From Aneurinibacillus terranovensis DSM 18919 (lineage in GTDB: Bacteria; Bacillota; Bacilli; Aneurinibacillales; Aneurinibacillaceae): a stretch of 64,000 bases of DNA. The notes under the pieces were generated by a model, which made no database searches, had not been told where the DNA came from, and worked only from the letters and a program-made list of their open reading frames with translations. A program made the translations under genes and the position numbers. Position 1 is the first letter of the stretch. Each line of letters opens with the position of its first letter. The DNA lies in the NCBI RefSeq assembly GCF_000430625.1, contig NZ_AUMJ01000017.1, positions 38,400-102,399 of the forward strand. Reading direction: 5' to 3'. This document shows, one piece after another, positions 1-8,076 of the stretch.

Positions 1-105
1 GTCAGGCACTCTTATAGTAAAAGAATAATTCGTCATTCTTCACAATACCTTCAAATATTTACGGTATGATAGGAGATATTTGATAAATCATGGAGTTGGT
101 TTAAA

Positions 106-810
106 TTGACGGATATCAGTATTTGGGTTGCCTTTGGAGCTGGTTTCTTATCCTTTATTTCTCCTTGTTGTTTACCCCTTTATCCTACGTTTCTCTCGTA
201 TATCACCGGTGTTTCGGTAAATGACATTAAAAGCACCGGATTGGCAAACCGCAAGGCACTGATTCATACCTTTTTTTTCACGCTGGGGTTCTCCAGTATA
301 TTCTTTGCTTTGGGTTTCTCAACAACCTTACTTGGGGGCCTTTTCAAATCAAATCAAGACCTTATACGCCAAATAGGAGCTATCCTAATCTTTGTAATGG
401 GTCTCGTTATGACGGGAATTTATACCCCGAAATTTATGATGAAAGAGTACAAAATGCATTTTGCGGACCGGCCTGTTGGGTATCTTGGTTCAACTTTAAT
501 TGGCATATCGTTTGCGGCAGGCTGGACGCCTTGTGTCGGTCCTATTCTTACAGCTGTTCTCGCTCTAAGCGTTTCAAACCCTTCACAAGGTATATGGTAT
601 ATGATCGCCTATACGATCGGGTTCTCTATTCCTTTTTATTTGATGTCGTTCTTTATCGATAAAATGAAGTGGATAAATCGTTACAGCGGGAAAATCATGA
701 AGGTTGGAGGCATTATGATGATCTTTCTTTCTATTCTGCTCTATACGAATCAGATGACTGCCATTACAAGAACATTAATTAGGTTTTACGGGGGCTTTAC
801 GGGATTTTAA
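106..810 (+). CDS. ccdA: CcdA/DsbD-type thiol-disulfide transporter
   Basis: Polytopic membrane protein of 234 residues that in this family carries electrons from cytoplasmic thioredoxin across the membrane to extracytoplasmic thiol proteins (cytochrome c maturation, sporulation, thioredoxin-like lipoproteins). Seen: about six hydrophobic segments, the SPCCLPLYP signature in the first helix (Cys 21-22) and the paired AGWTPCVGP motif near the middle, which carries the second redox Cys. The start is TTG, with GGAG about 10 bases upstream. It is followed by a long hairpin and faces convergent copZ. Context is copper and thiol handling. A DsbD-like or mercury/copper-linked role is possible; the family call is firm. 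Confidence 0.9.
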   Translation: MTDISIWVAFGAGFLSFISPCCLPLYPTFLSYITGVSVNDIKSTGLANRKALIHTFFFTLGFSSIFFALGFSTTLLGGLFKSNQDLIRQIGAILIFVMGLVMTGIYTPKFMMKEYKMHFADRPVGYLGSTLIGISFAAGWTPCVGPILTAVLALSVSNPSQGIWYMIAYTIGFSIPFYLMSFFIDKMKWINRYSGKIMKVGGIMMIFLSILLYTNQMTAITRTLIRFYGGFTGF

Positions 811-816
811 ACAAAC

Positions 817-878
817 AAGCAGCGTCTACCGCTTATAAAAGTTGTTAATTAAACTTCTATAAGTTAAGAACGCTGCTT
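817..878. terminator. Long bidirectional hairpin between ccdA and copZ
   Basis: The outer arms AAGCAGCGT (817-825) and ACGCTGCTT (870-878) pair perfectly. An inner arm CTTATAAAAGT / ACTTCTATAAG pairs with one mismatch. It lies between two convergent genes, so it probably stops transcription from both sides. Confidence 0.7.
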
Positions 879-928
879 AATAAATCTCATCATTTTATAG
901 TATTGTATAAAACAAACGTTATTTATTT

Positions 929-1135
929 TTATACAACATCGTATCCCTGTTCTTCAATTGCTTCTTTCATTTGATTATTCGACACTTTCCCGCCCTCAAA
1001 TTCAACGTCTACTTTACCCTCTTTGAGATGAACCAAGACTTTACTTACACCATCAAGTTCTTCCAACGCTGTGCGAACAGCCTTTTCACAGTGACCACAT
1101 GTCATACCTTTAACGTTTAACGTTACTTTTTCCAC
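929..1135 (-). CDS. copZ: Copper chaperone CopZ (HMA domain)
   Basis: A 68-residue single HMA (heavy-metal-associated) domain. The metal site MTCGHC lies at residues 11-16 (Cys 13 and Cys 16), and the length is typical of CopZ. In this family it binds Cu(I) in the cytoplasm and hands it to the CopA ATPase or to the CsoR/CopY regulator. A GGAAGG-type ribosome site precedes the ATG. The gene lies downstream of csoR on the same strand, as in Bacillus csoR-copZ-copA clusters, but no copA P-type ATPase follows here. Confidence 0.93.
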   Translation of the reverse strand: MEKVTLNVKGMTCGHCEKAVRTALEELDGVSKVLVHLKEGKVDVEFEGGKVSNNQMKEAIEEQGYDVV

Positions 1136-1219
1136 TTTGACTCATCCTTCCTTTTTTGGACCAATGTGTAATATATTACTATATTAAAAACAAGATAAAA
1201 ATTTGTTTTATTTAATGAA

Positions 1220-1240
1220 AGAGTCACCTCCTTAACGCGC
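1220..1240 (-). other. Orphan Shine-Dalgarno between csoR and copZ
   Basis: The complement strand reads AAGGAGGTGACTC here, an excellent ribosome site, but the next codons give no ATG/GTG/TTG start and reach a stop within three codons. It may mark a gene lost from the csoR-copZ cluster, or be chance. Confidence 0.3.
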
Positions 1241-1287
1241 TGCTTAAATTTTTAACAATGGGTTAAACAAGAGTTTGCTTAAAAAAT

Positions 1288-1617
1288 TTATTTCATTAAT
1301 TTGTTCATTGTCTTTAACAGTTCATCGATCACTTCCTGATCTCCGTCCTGAATTCTTTCAATCACACAACTTTTCATGTGGCCTTCCAGAAGAAGTTTTC
1401 CCACTGAATTGAGTGCGGACTGGATAGCCGCGATTTGATTCAGAATATCATCACAGTAGACATCCTTCTCAATCATTCCCTTTACGCCCCGAATCTGACC
1501 TTCAATTCGGTTTAATCGACTGACTAAATTCGTTTTCATTTTATTTGAATGATGGCTTTTTCTTTCGTCCGTATGCGTGAAATTATCCTGACTATGATTT
1601 CCCTTTGTATTTTCCAT
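1288..1617 (-). CDS. csoR: CsoR-family copper-sensing repressor
   Basis: 109-residue all-helical DUF156 regulator. The W-X-Y metal ligands Cys 55 (VYCDD), His 80 and Cys 84 (GHMKSC) are all present, which is the Cu(I)-sensing pattern of CsoR rather than that of RcnR or FrmR. The N-terminal ~25 residues are extra and His-rich. In the family, apo-protein represses copper efflux and chaperone genes, and Cu(I) releases it. It is upstream of copZ on the same strand. A candidate operator lies about 120 bp upstream of its start. Confidence 0.93.
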   Translation of the reverse strand: MENTKGNHSQDNFTHTDERKSHHSNKMKTNLVSRLNRIEGQIRGVKGMIEKDVYCDDILNQIAAIQSALNSVGKLLLEGHMKSCVIERIQDGDQEVIDELLKTMNKLMK

Positions 1618-1734
1618 TTAATTTTCTCTCCAATATTGTTGTCCCATATGCTAAGTTTGTTTTATAAGAAACTTATACGTTGTGATTAGTTTACCCATAT
1701 TTGTTCATTGGTTACTAATGATTAATTAAATTAT

Positions 1735-1756
1735 AGCATACCCCTGTACCGTATAC
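1735..1756. promoter_or_regulatory. Candidate CsoR operator
   Basis: The interrupted palindrome GTATACGGTACAGGGGTAT (complement strand) resembles known CsoR boxes, which have TATACCC-type arms around a GC-rich centre. It sits between divergent csoR and the SHOCT gene, so it could control both. The match is by eye to the general consensus. Confidence 0.4.
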
Positions 1757-1895
1757 AAGTGTATTTTTATAACTGAACAATATTTTAATTAATTTTTCGT
1801 TTCACATTATAACCGCCCAATTTCATTTTTACTTTTTGTTCATCACGTTTTCTTCACGTTTCTTTTCTATAATAAAAGCAGGGGAGTGATAAATC

Positions 1896-2123
1896 ATGAT
1901 GAACAGCATGCTTGGTTTTGGCAGTGTTGGAATGTTTGTCTGGATGCTTTTGCGCTGGATCATCCTTCTGACTGGAATTTACGTAATGATTAGACTGATT
2001 CGTGGTGAAGGCAAAGTAAAACAAGACGATACAGCTATCAATGTTGTACGTGAAAGATATGCTCGAGGAGAAATAACAGAAAATGAGTATTTTAAAATAA
2101 GCAACAAGTTACAGCATAAATAA
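1896..2123 (+). CDS. Small membrane protein with C-terminal SHOCT domain
   Basis: 75 residues. One hydrophobic segment (about residues 10-33) is followed by a short linker and a C-terminal SHOCT motif (VRERYARGEITENEYFKI). SHOCT tails usually mediate oligomerisation; the protein's own role is unknown. Such genes are often found next to copper genes in Bacillales, and this one is divergent from csoR across a candidate CsoR operator. The start is the first ATG of ATGATG, with AGGGGAG upstream. A hairpin terminator follows. Confidence 0.8.
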   Translation: MMNSMLGFGSVGMFVWMLLRWIILLTGIYVMIRLIRGEGKVKQDDTAINVVRERYARGEITENEYFKISNKLQHK

Positions 2124-2136
2124 AATTCAATTTTTT

Positions 2137-2176
2137 GAGAGCTGCTTCAAAAATTTAGCAGCTCTCATCTTTGCTT
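2137..2176 (+). terminator. Rho-independent terminator of the SHOCT gene
   Basis: GAGAGCTGCT (2137-2146) pairs perfectly with AGCAGCTCTC (2157-2166). A T-rich tract follows. Confidence 0.8.
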
Positions 2177-2520
2177 TTTATCGCTCATTCGCCCGTGAAC
2201 TGCTCACGTTTTTTTGTACGCATTGCTTCATTGTTTCTGCGAATATTACCAAGCAAGGCCCCCACTACACCTGAATACATTGATTTCCTTGATGTCAGCG
2301 TAGTGTGTAGGAAGAACAAGCGTATCATTCGACAGATTGACGTTCTTAGTAAAGACCGTTTCGTATAAAGACTGCGACCATTTTAGAACTTACACCTTTA
2401 GCGCACACGATAACAATCTCCGAATCATTCGGAAACTCCGTAGATTTAGCAAATATCCCTCTTTTTTCTCTTTACTTCACGTCTTTTTCAGTCGGCCTAA
2501 AGTGCTACACGATGTCAAGA
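2172..2520 (-). pseudogene. Remnant of a rhodanese / beta-lactamase-fold hydrolase fusion
   Basis: No intact frame. The complement strand in successive frames reads a rhodanese active-site segment (NDSEIVIVCAKGVSSKMVA), then the C-terminal part of a metallo-beta-lactamase-fold protein (SNDTLVLPTHYADIKEIN, then GVVGALLGNIRRNNEAMRT). The pattern fits a rhodanese-MBL fusion of the sulfur-handling YrkH/CstB type that has lost most of its catalytic domain and has at least two frameshifts. Identification is by motif memory only. Confidence 0.55.
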
Positions 2521-2639
2521 CAGTTTTTTTAGATTTTTAAGGTATGTGAAATAATGTACAATCTATTGATGTATTTTCTATATGAGATGGTAATTCAACT
2601 GTTCAGTTACAAGATATGGGATATGTTTACATACATTGT

Positions 2640-3225
2640 CTACTGGTAGAGGACGTAGCCCCGAAGGGGACGAGGAACCGATAGGTTCCGAGTGTCCACA
2701 ACGGGGAAAGCAAGCGAAGCGCGGTAGCTTAATCTTGTCCCCAATATACAGATGCTGGTGTACGATATTGTAATGATCGATGGGGCCGAATATGATTAAT
2801 ATAGATTCATGTATCGGCTAATGCCTTGACGTGTTTCTCTTGGACTAGCATACTCATGAATGTAAACTTCTTCATACTTCAGACTACGCCAGAATCACTC
2901 TGTGAAAATATTATCCGCAGCTCGACCTTTACCGTCCATACTAATTCGAATTTCATTTTCTTTCAATATATCAATATATTGTGGACTAGTAAAATGGCTC
3001 CCCTGATCGCTGTTGAGAATTTCAGGTTTATTCACAGCAAGGGTACGCCGCAGCATCTCAATGACAAAACCAATCTCCAGGCTTTGATCGAGTTGCCAAT
3101 CCACACATAGCGGGAATACCAGTCCAGTATGGCTACAAGGTACATCCAGCCGCGCTGCATCCTGAGTAGAGTAAGAGATAAGGCGTAGTCGAGCTATTTC
3201 CTTACCTCTCCTCTCCGAACCGGAC
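2640..3225 (-). mobile_element. IS3-family insertion sequence remnant (3' part)
   Basis: The degenerate transposase below plus a structured GC-rich tail at about 2648-2730 (hairpins CCCC-GAA-GGGG and GGAACC-GATA-GGTTCC). The tail has the style of the 3' end of Bacillus IS3 elements. The 5' half is missing, and the remnant abuts a second transposon at about 3210-3225. Confidence 0.65.
2729..3225 (-). pseudogene. IS3-family OrfB (DDE transposase) pseudogene
   Basis: Pieces of a retroviral-type integrase core are readable with frame changes on the complement strand: RGWMYLVAILDWYSRYV (first Asp), LNSDQGSHFTSPQYIDIL (second Asp), ISMDGKGRAADNIFTE, an in-frame stop, then FWRSLKYEEVYIHEYASPRE and NHIRPHRSLQYRTPASVYW. 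The order matches IS3/IS150 OrfB. At least two frameshifts and one stop are present, and the N-terminus and OrfA are absent, so it is inactive. Confidence 0.8.
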
Positions 3226-3501
3226 TTGCCCATCGGTCCAAATGGAACGAAAAAGCAAGTCTATCTGGTAGCTATATTGGATGATGCAACTCGATTTGTT
3301 TTGCATGGTGCTTTCTATCCAACGCTCGATTCTAGGATTGTGGAAGATGCCTTTCGGCAGGCCGTACAAAAATATGGCGTGCCAGAAGCGGTTTATTTTG
3401 ACAACGGTAAGCAGTACCGAACCAAGTGGATGGCGCGTACGTGTTCTAAGCTTGGCACCCGCCTTGTATTCGCAAAACCTTATTCGCCCGAATCAAAAGG
3501 T
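3208..3501 (+). pseudogene. Tn552/Mu-type transposase, N-terminal piece
   Basis: Integrase core segment reading KKQVYLVAILDDATRFV (first catalytic Asp) and PEAVYFDNGKQYRTKWM (second Asp), ending at SPESKG just before the catalytic Glu region. The upstream helix-turn-helix half of a normal ~400-500-residue transposase is missing at the junction with the IS3 remnant. The reading continues at 3814 after the MITE-like insertion in the same frame (KVERFNR), so the insertion split a once continuous gene. Neighbouring ATPase sequence shows it belonged to a transposase plus ExeA/TniB pair. Confidence 0.75.
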
Positions 3502-3813
3502 TATGGAAAGCTATACATTATGCAAAGTAACGGCTACAACCCATGGGTTTTTAGGGCATTTACAGTTCATTGACTTTACATAATATTTCTTGATCTATAA
3601 TTGACATGGCATATAAAGGACGGAAATAAAGTGCATTTCACGTTGAAAAAGGCTGGTTCAAAATATTTTCATCGTTTGTTTAGTCTCCATGAAAAAATTA
3701 TGTAAAGTAAATTGGGGTATATATCTACTAACGACGCGAGTTTTCGGCTTCAATTTTGCATAACGGCCAGCTTTCCATAACCTTTTTTATGCGAAGCTTC
3801 ACATAAAAAAGGT
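3502..3813. mobile_element. MITE-like palindromic insertion in the transposase
   Basis: About 305 bp with no coding capacity that interrupts the transposase. AAAAGGT flanks it on both sides (3495-3501 and 3807-3813), consistent with a 7-bp target duplication. AAAAGGTTATGGAAAGCT (3495-3512) recurs as a perfect 18-bp inverted copy at 3769-3786. Internal inverted motifs TTATGYAAAGT occur at about 3518-3528, 3574-3584, 3698-3708 and 3753-3763, resembling nested IS ends. The near-palindrome TTATGCGAAGCTTCACATAA forms the right edge. Confidence 0.6.
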
Positions 3814-4953
3814 AAGGTGGAACGATTTAACCGAGTGGTAGATTCTTTCTTGGGCGAAGTAGCACTTGAAAAGCCAAATACGCTGGATCGGTTGAATGAA
3901 CTCTTCCAAGTATGGCTCGCCGAATGTTACCAAGGAAAGCCTCATTCCGCACTCGGTGAGAAAACAAGTCCAGAATCCGCATTCCGAAGTGACAGGAAAG
4001 CCCTTCGCTTTATCGATCCGGATACATTGGCAAATGCTTTCCTGCATTGTGAGACACGGAAGGTAGATAAATCAGGATGCATCAGCTTTATGGACCAAAA
4101 ATATGAAGTTGGACTTTCATTTATCGGTCGTCAAGTGGACGTTGTGTACGATCCTTCGGATCTAGAGGAACTTACGATGGAACATCCCCCTTTTTCAAGG
4201 GATGTCCCTACGGAAAAGCTGTACGATTCCCCTCCGATGCGTGAAATTTTGGGCAGGCTTAAGTATGCGGCGGAACGCCAGCTATTTGCAGTATTGACTG
4301 GTGATTGCGGTACGGGGAAAACCACCACCATTCGAAGGTTTGTGGATCGGCTGGATCGCGGGAAATTTCAAGTGCTCTATTTGTCGGATTCTAAATTAAC
4401 CCCTCGTCATTTTTATAAGGGAATGTTGGAACAGTTGGGCTCTGAAGCAAAGTTTTATAGAGGGGATGCCAAACGGCAACTACATCGGGAGATTGAGCTG
4501 ATGAAGGGAATCCATGATATTCAGCCCGTCGTAGTCGTAGATGAGGCTCACCTTTTAGATCGTGAGATGCTTGAGGAAGTTAGGTTCTTACTCAACTTCA
4601 AAATGGATGCCCAAAGTCCAATGGCCCTCATTCTTGTAGGTCAGAGTGAATTATGGGACCGCCTGCGTCTTCAGTCATTTGCGGCGATACGCCAGAGAAT
4701 CGATCTTCAATGCAGACTGGGGCATTACGATCGTGCACAGGTTGGTGAGTATGTGGCACGCCATCTTGAATATGCAGGGGTGAGCCAACAAATCTTTTCT
4801 GACGGCCTTAGATGAAATCCACCGCTTTTCCGGAGAGCCGCAAGGCCCATAAACAAGGTATGTACGCACTGTTTACTTTATGGAGCACAGAACGGACATC
4901 GAATTATTGATGATCACATGGTCAAACGGGTGATTGAGGGAGAATTATCATGA
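3814..4953 (+). pseudogene. Transposase C-terminus fused to ExeA/TniB-type AAA ATPase
   Basis: Open to 4815, then frameshifted to the natural end near 4953. The first ~120 residues are transposase C-terminus (KVERFNRVVDSFLGEVALEK, then a beta-barrel-like part). From PPFSRDVPTEKLY the sequence is an ExeA/TniB transposition ATPase with Walker A GDCGTGKTT, Walker B VVVVDEAHLL and sensor LILVGQSELW. In related elements these are two genes, so a deletion has fused them and removed the transposase tail and the ATPase start. The ATPase C-terminus (ALDEIHRFSG, INKVCTHCLLYG) is only recovered by two frame changes. Confidence 0.75.
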
Positions 4954-4966
4954 TTCTCCCTTTTTT
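4938..4966 (+). terminator. Terminator after the ATPase pseudogene
   Basis: GGGAGAAT / ATTCTCCC stem with a 7-base loop, followed by TTTTTT. Further downstream (4975-5010) repeated GGACAA motifs may be the transposon right end. Confidence 0.75.
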
Positions 4967-5221
4967 CAAATGACACTTGGACAATAGATTCGTCAATTTG
5001 CGGACAACTAACGCCGTCACCTTCGGGACGATATACTACGTCATTAACAGTTGTGATATATTAGAATTTGGCTATCCATCTTTCGAAGCTTACTCTTAAA
5101 AAGAAAGAGATAAAAAGGAATTGATGTTAGCCAAATAATAAATTGAAAAACTTTGAACCCTTTCAACTCTTAAAAGTTACAAGTATAATTAAAGTACGAC
5201 TCAAATTATCAGGTGATTAAA

Positions 5222-5788
5222 TTGAATTTAAATGTTGGCAAACGCTTGAAAGAATTACGCAAAGAAAAGAAGATGACCTTAAAACAAGTGGCCGAAAAAA
5301 CAAATCTATCGATCAGTTTTATCTCCCAAGTTGAGCGCTCACAATCGTCAGTGACCCTTACATCACTGAATAAAATCGCAATGGCACTTGGGGTTTCTAT
5401 AAATGATTTCTTCCCTGCTAACTATACACCCAAGGCAAGCATCCTAAGGAAAGAAGAACAAAAAGAATTCAAATTTGAAAACTCTAATTTCATATTTACT
5501 TCTTTATCAGGTAATATTGAGAATCCCGTTTTTGAACCGCTCCTTGCAACCCTACTTCCCGGGGAAAAAAAAGCGACTCCTTACTCCCATGAAGGTCAGG
5601 AATTCGGTTATGTGCTGCAAGGCACTTTAACCATTCTACTAGAGAATGAAAAGTACGATCTTCATGCTGGAGACAGTATCCATATTAATTCCTCAGTCCC
5701 CCATAATTGGATCAATATGACACAAAAACCGGTTCAGGTACTTTGGGTTAATTCTCCACCACTGAATTTGGGTGCTAAACAGCCATAA
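5222..5788 (+). CDS. XRE-family regulator with C-terminal cupin domain
   Basis: About 188 residues. A helix-turn-helix (residues ~5-58, with KQVAEKTNLSISFISQVERS as the recognition part) is followed by a cupin_2 sensor domain (~100-180, motifs SHEGQEFGYVLQGTL and LHAGDSIHINSSVPHNW). Such proteins (PuuR/SutR-like) bind a small metabolite in the cupin and control adjacent catabolic or transport genes. TTG 5222 is preferred because AGGTGA ends 5 bases before it; GTG 5213 would be the longer alternative but has no ribosome site. Divergent from the hydantoinase genes that follow, and therefore their likely regulator. A paralogue lies at 19810. Confidence 0.85.
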   Translation: MNLNVGKRLKELRKEKKMTLKQVAEKTNLSISFISQVERSQSSVTLTSLNKIAMALGVSINDFFPANYTPKASILRKEEQKEFKFENSNFIFTSLSGNIENPVFEPLLATLLPGEKKATPYSHEGQEFGYVLQGTLTILLENEKYDLHAGDSIHINSSVPHNWINMTQKPVQVLWVNSPPLNLGAKQP

Positions 5789-5797
5789 AATGACTAA

Positions 5798-5824
5798 TCC
5801 TTGCCTCAAGCAAGAGGCAAGGAT
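5798..5824. terminator. Convergent hairpin after the XRE-cupin gene
   Basis: ATCCTTGCCTC pairs with GAGGCAAGGAT (11 bp) around a 5-base loop. There is no strong U-tract on either side. It lies between convergent genes. Confidence 0.55.
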
Positions 5825-5862
5825 AGGGGAATAGAGAATACTTCTATAATTTTTGCGAATGG

Positions 5863-6314
5863 CTATTCTCCCCATTTTTCAACACGTACTTTTTCGGTTC
5901 CTCGCAGCCAAATCCGTTCACCGACCACCTTTAATTCATTCAATTTGCCATAATCAATCTGCCCAATGACGGTTACCTTTTCTTCCCCTCTAAAACTGCG
6001 CGATGACTCCGGACCATAATAAATTGCCAGTACCTCCGTCGGTTGTTCGTCACTTCCCTTGTAACATCCACGCCAATAGACAATTTCCCCAATACTTGTG
6101 TATATCGTTTGATTTTCTTCCTTGGGGAGCTGACTGCATTGGATTTGGAAATTACTTCTCTTCCAGACCATCTTGAATGAATGATTTCGTTCTCAATCGG
6201 AAGTATCTCCCAAACTAAACGGCACGTATCGGGGGCTGACTTGAAGTCAAGGGTAGCTTTAAAGCTACCCCCTCTTTCAAAGTGAATCATGATATGCTTC
6301 TTTTCCGGATCCAT
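5863..6314 (-). pseudogene. DUF3830 (cyclophilin-like) gene with a frameshift
   Basis: Two overlapping frames make one ~150-residue DUF3830-type protein. The first (from 6314) reads FERGGSFKATLDFKSAPDTC and LPIENEIIHSRWSGREV. The second (to 5863) continues with TIYTSIGEIVYWRGCYKGS and IYYGPESSRSFRG. Adding one base at about 6160 (GREV to NFQIQ) restores the frame. DUF3830 genes commonly travel with hydantoinase/amidase genes; their role is unknown. The start ATG overlaps the stop of the upstream HyuB (TAATG), showing it was co-translated. It is a real pseudogene or a sequencing error. Confidence 0.75.
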
Positions 6315-8074
6315 TATTCGTAAGCCACCCTATTCTTCTCTCGATAGTTTCTAGTAAGTTCTTGATCAACATCTAATATATCATCCTTAATAACCACGCC
6401 ATATTGCTGCAAAGCAGCCTTTTTGGAAATATATTGATCAATCACATCTTCAAGAACTTGCCCAGGATCACGATCGAATGGATGGCCGTATCCACCCCCT
6501 CCTCCCGACATGGCTGTGACTCTATCGTTATACTTGAGAGGTTTGGCATTTACTTTTAAAAGTTGCTCTTCCTTACCATCCCCCTCGATTATGACCTCAG
6601 GGGCGGCTGCACTTTTCCCACCAAAGAGTCCCCATGCGGTCGTCTTGGAACGATCAAACCAGAGGGAGACTGCAGCCTGCTTGGCACGTACCTGGTATCC
6701 TTTCGTAATACCGAGGCCACCCCGATTGGCACCAGGTCCGCCCGTATCTTGTCTAAATCCATAATGAAAAACTTTCAACGGATACTTAGATTCAATGACC
6801 TCAATCGGGAGGTTCTTAAAGTCCCCATTCACATTATTAATCAGACCTGATTCTCCATCATTCGCGGCAAAAGCTCCCCATCCGCCAGCAGTTGCTTCCA
6901 CATTCAAGAATGGCGATTGGGTTTTTGGATCCAATCCTGTAAAGGTAATGACCATCGAATCTCCATAATGGGCGGCTGCACATTGATCTTTCATAACAGG
7001 AGAAAGGGCCTTGATGATCAAATCGATTAAGATGCCTAGAGGAGTAAAATACCATCCGCATGCTGCTGGCTCTTGGGCGTGGAAGATGGTCCTCTTTGGA
7101 GCAATGACATTCATGGTTCTAAAGTTACCGCCGGTTACCGGAGAATGAGGACTGATCAGATTTTTGAAAGCTACACGGCAAGCTGAAATAGTCTGGGAAA
7201 AACCGCAATTCGTTTGCCCAGGGCGTTGTTGGCTGGAACCCGTAAGATCTATCGTAATAGCATCCCCTTCGATCACAACCTTGACTTTAATTGGAACTGG
7301 TTCTTTCGATACTCCATCGTTATCCAGACACCCTTCCGCTTCGTAAACGCCATCCGGGATGTTGGCGATGACTTGCTTGTCCATCAATTCGGATTGAGTA
7401 AAAATATCTACAATACAACGTTCAACGGTTTCATTTCCAAATCGTTCAATAATTTCCTGATATCGTTGCTCTCCTGTTCGACATGCTGCGATTTGCGCAT
7501 TCAAGTCGCCCATAGCCGCTTCTCTTAAACGGCTATTCCCAACGATAAGTTCGATGACATCTTGTCTCGGATTACCTGCATCGTAAATCTTAGTAGGTGG
7601 AATTCTGACTCCTTCTTGATAGATTTCCGTAGCATCCATTGGATATCCCGGATCTTTAGCCCCAATATCCAACCAGTGTGCTCGGTTCGCAGCAAATCCA
7701 ACTAATTCATTCTTTAAAAAAATGGGTGAGAAGATGGTAATGTCATTGAGATGCGTCCCGGTAATGTATGAATCATTCATAATATAGAGATCGCCGGGTT
7801 TATACATCTCTTTTCCACCGATCAATTCAGTCGTATATTTTATACAGCCATCCAAATTCCCCATGAAGATCGGAAGTCCGGCTGACTGGCCTAGCAATTC
7901 AGCATCTTTGTTGAATAGACAAACACTGCAGTCTTTCATTTCGTATATAATCGGAGAAAAGGCACTTCTCGCCAATCTGGCATTCATTTCTTCAGCCGCA
8001 GAAATAAAGGCGTTTCGGATAATCTCGGTTGTAATTGGGTTTTCTAAATATTGCGGAGTTGTTTTAGCTTCCAT
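6314..8074 (-). CDS. Hydantoinase B / oxoprolinase family subunit (copy 1)
   Basis: 586 residues, the normal length for HyuB (hydantoinase_B, PF02538). Seen: the N-terminal block ITTEIIRNAFISAAEEM, YIMNDSYITGTHLNDITIF (nucleophile/metal region of the family), AHWLDIGAKDPG, and the glycine-rich end MSGGGGGYGHPFDRD. With HyuA it forms an ATP-dependent ring-opening enzyme acting on hydantoins, N-methylhydantoin or 5-oxoproline; the substrate cannot be read from the sequence. Start ATG 8074 lies 2 bases after the hyuA stop with GGGAGGG upstream, so they are translationally coupled. It differs clearly from the two HyuB copies at 12.7 and 16 kb. Confidence 0.92.
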   Translation of the reverse strand: MEAKTTPQYLENPITTEIIRNAFISAAEEMNARLARSAFSPIIYEMKDCSVCLFNKDAELLGQSAGLPIFMGNLDGCIKYTTELIGGKEMYKPGDLYIMNDSYITGTHLNDITIFSPIFLKNELVGFAANRAHWLDIGAKDPGYPMDATEIYQEGVRIPPTKIYDAGNPRQDVIELIVGNSRLREAAMGDLNAQIAACRTGEQRYQEIIERFGNETVERCIVDIFTQSELMDKQVIANIPDGVYEAEGCLDNDGVSKEPVPIKVKVVIEGDAITIDLTGSSQQRPGQTNCGFSQTISACRVAFKNLISPHSPVTGGNFRTMNVIAPKRTIFHAQEPAACGWYFTPLGILIDLIIKALSPVMKDQCAAAHYGDSMVITFTGLDPKTQSPFLNVEATAGGWGAFAANDGESGLINNVNGDFKNLPIEVIESKYPLKVFHYGFRQDTGGPGANRGGLGITKGYQVRAKQAAVSLWFDRSKTTAWGLFGGKSAAAPEVIIEGDGKEEQLLKVNAKPLKYNDRVTAMSGGGGGYGHPFDRDPGQVLEDVIDQYISKKAALQQYGVVIKDDILDVDQELTRNYREKNRVAYE

Positions 8075-8076
8075 CT

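Noticed and set aside
2171..2540. Two short plus-strand ORFs of 65 and 67 codons
   Set aside because: No ribosome site; the opposite strand explains the region as a decayed rhodanese/MBL gene.
2641..2745. Possible novel structured RNA with several GC-rich hairpins
   Set aside because: It directly follows the IS3 transposase stop on the complement strand and looks like the tail of that element.
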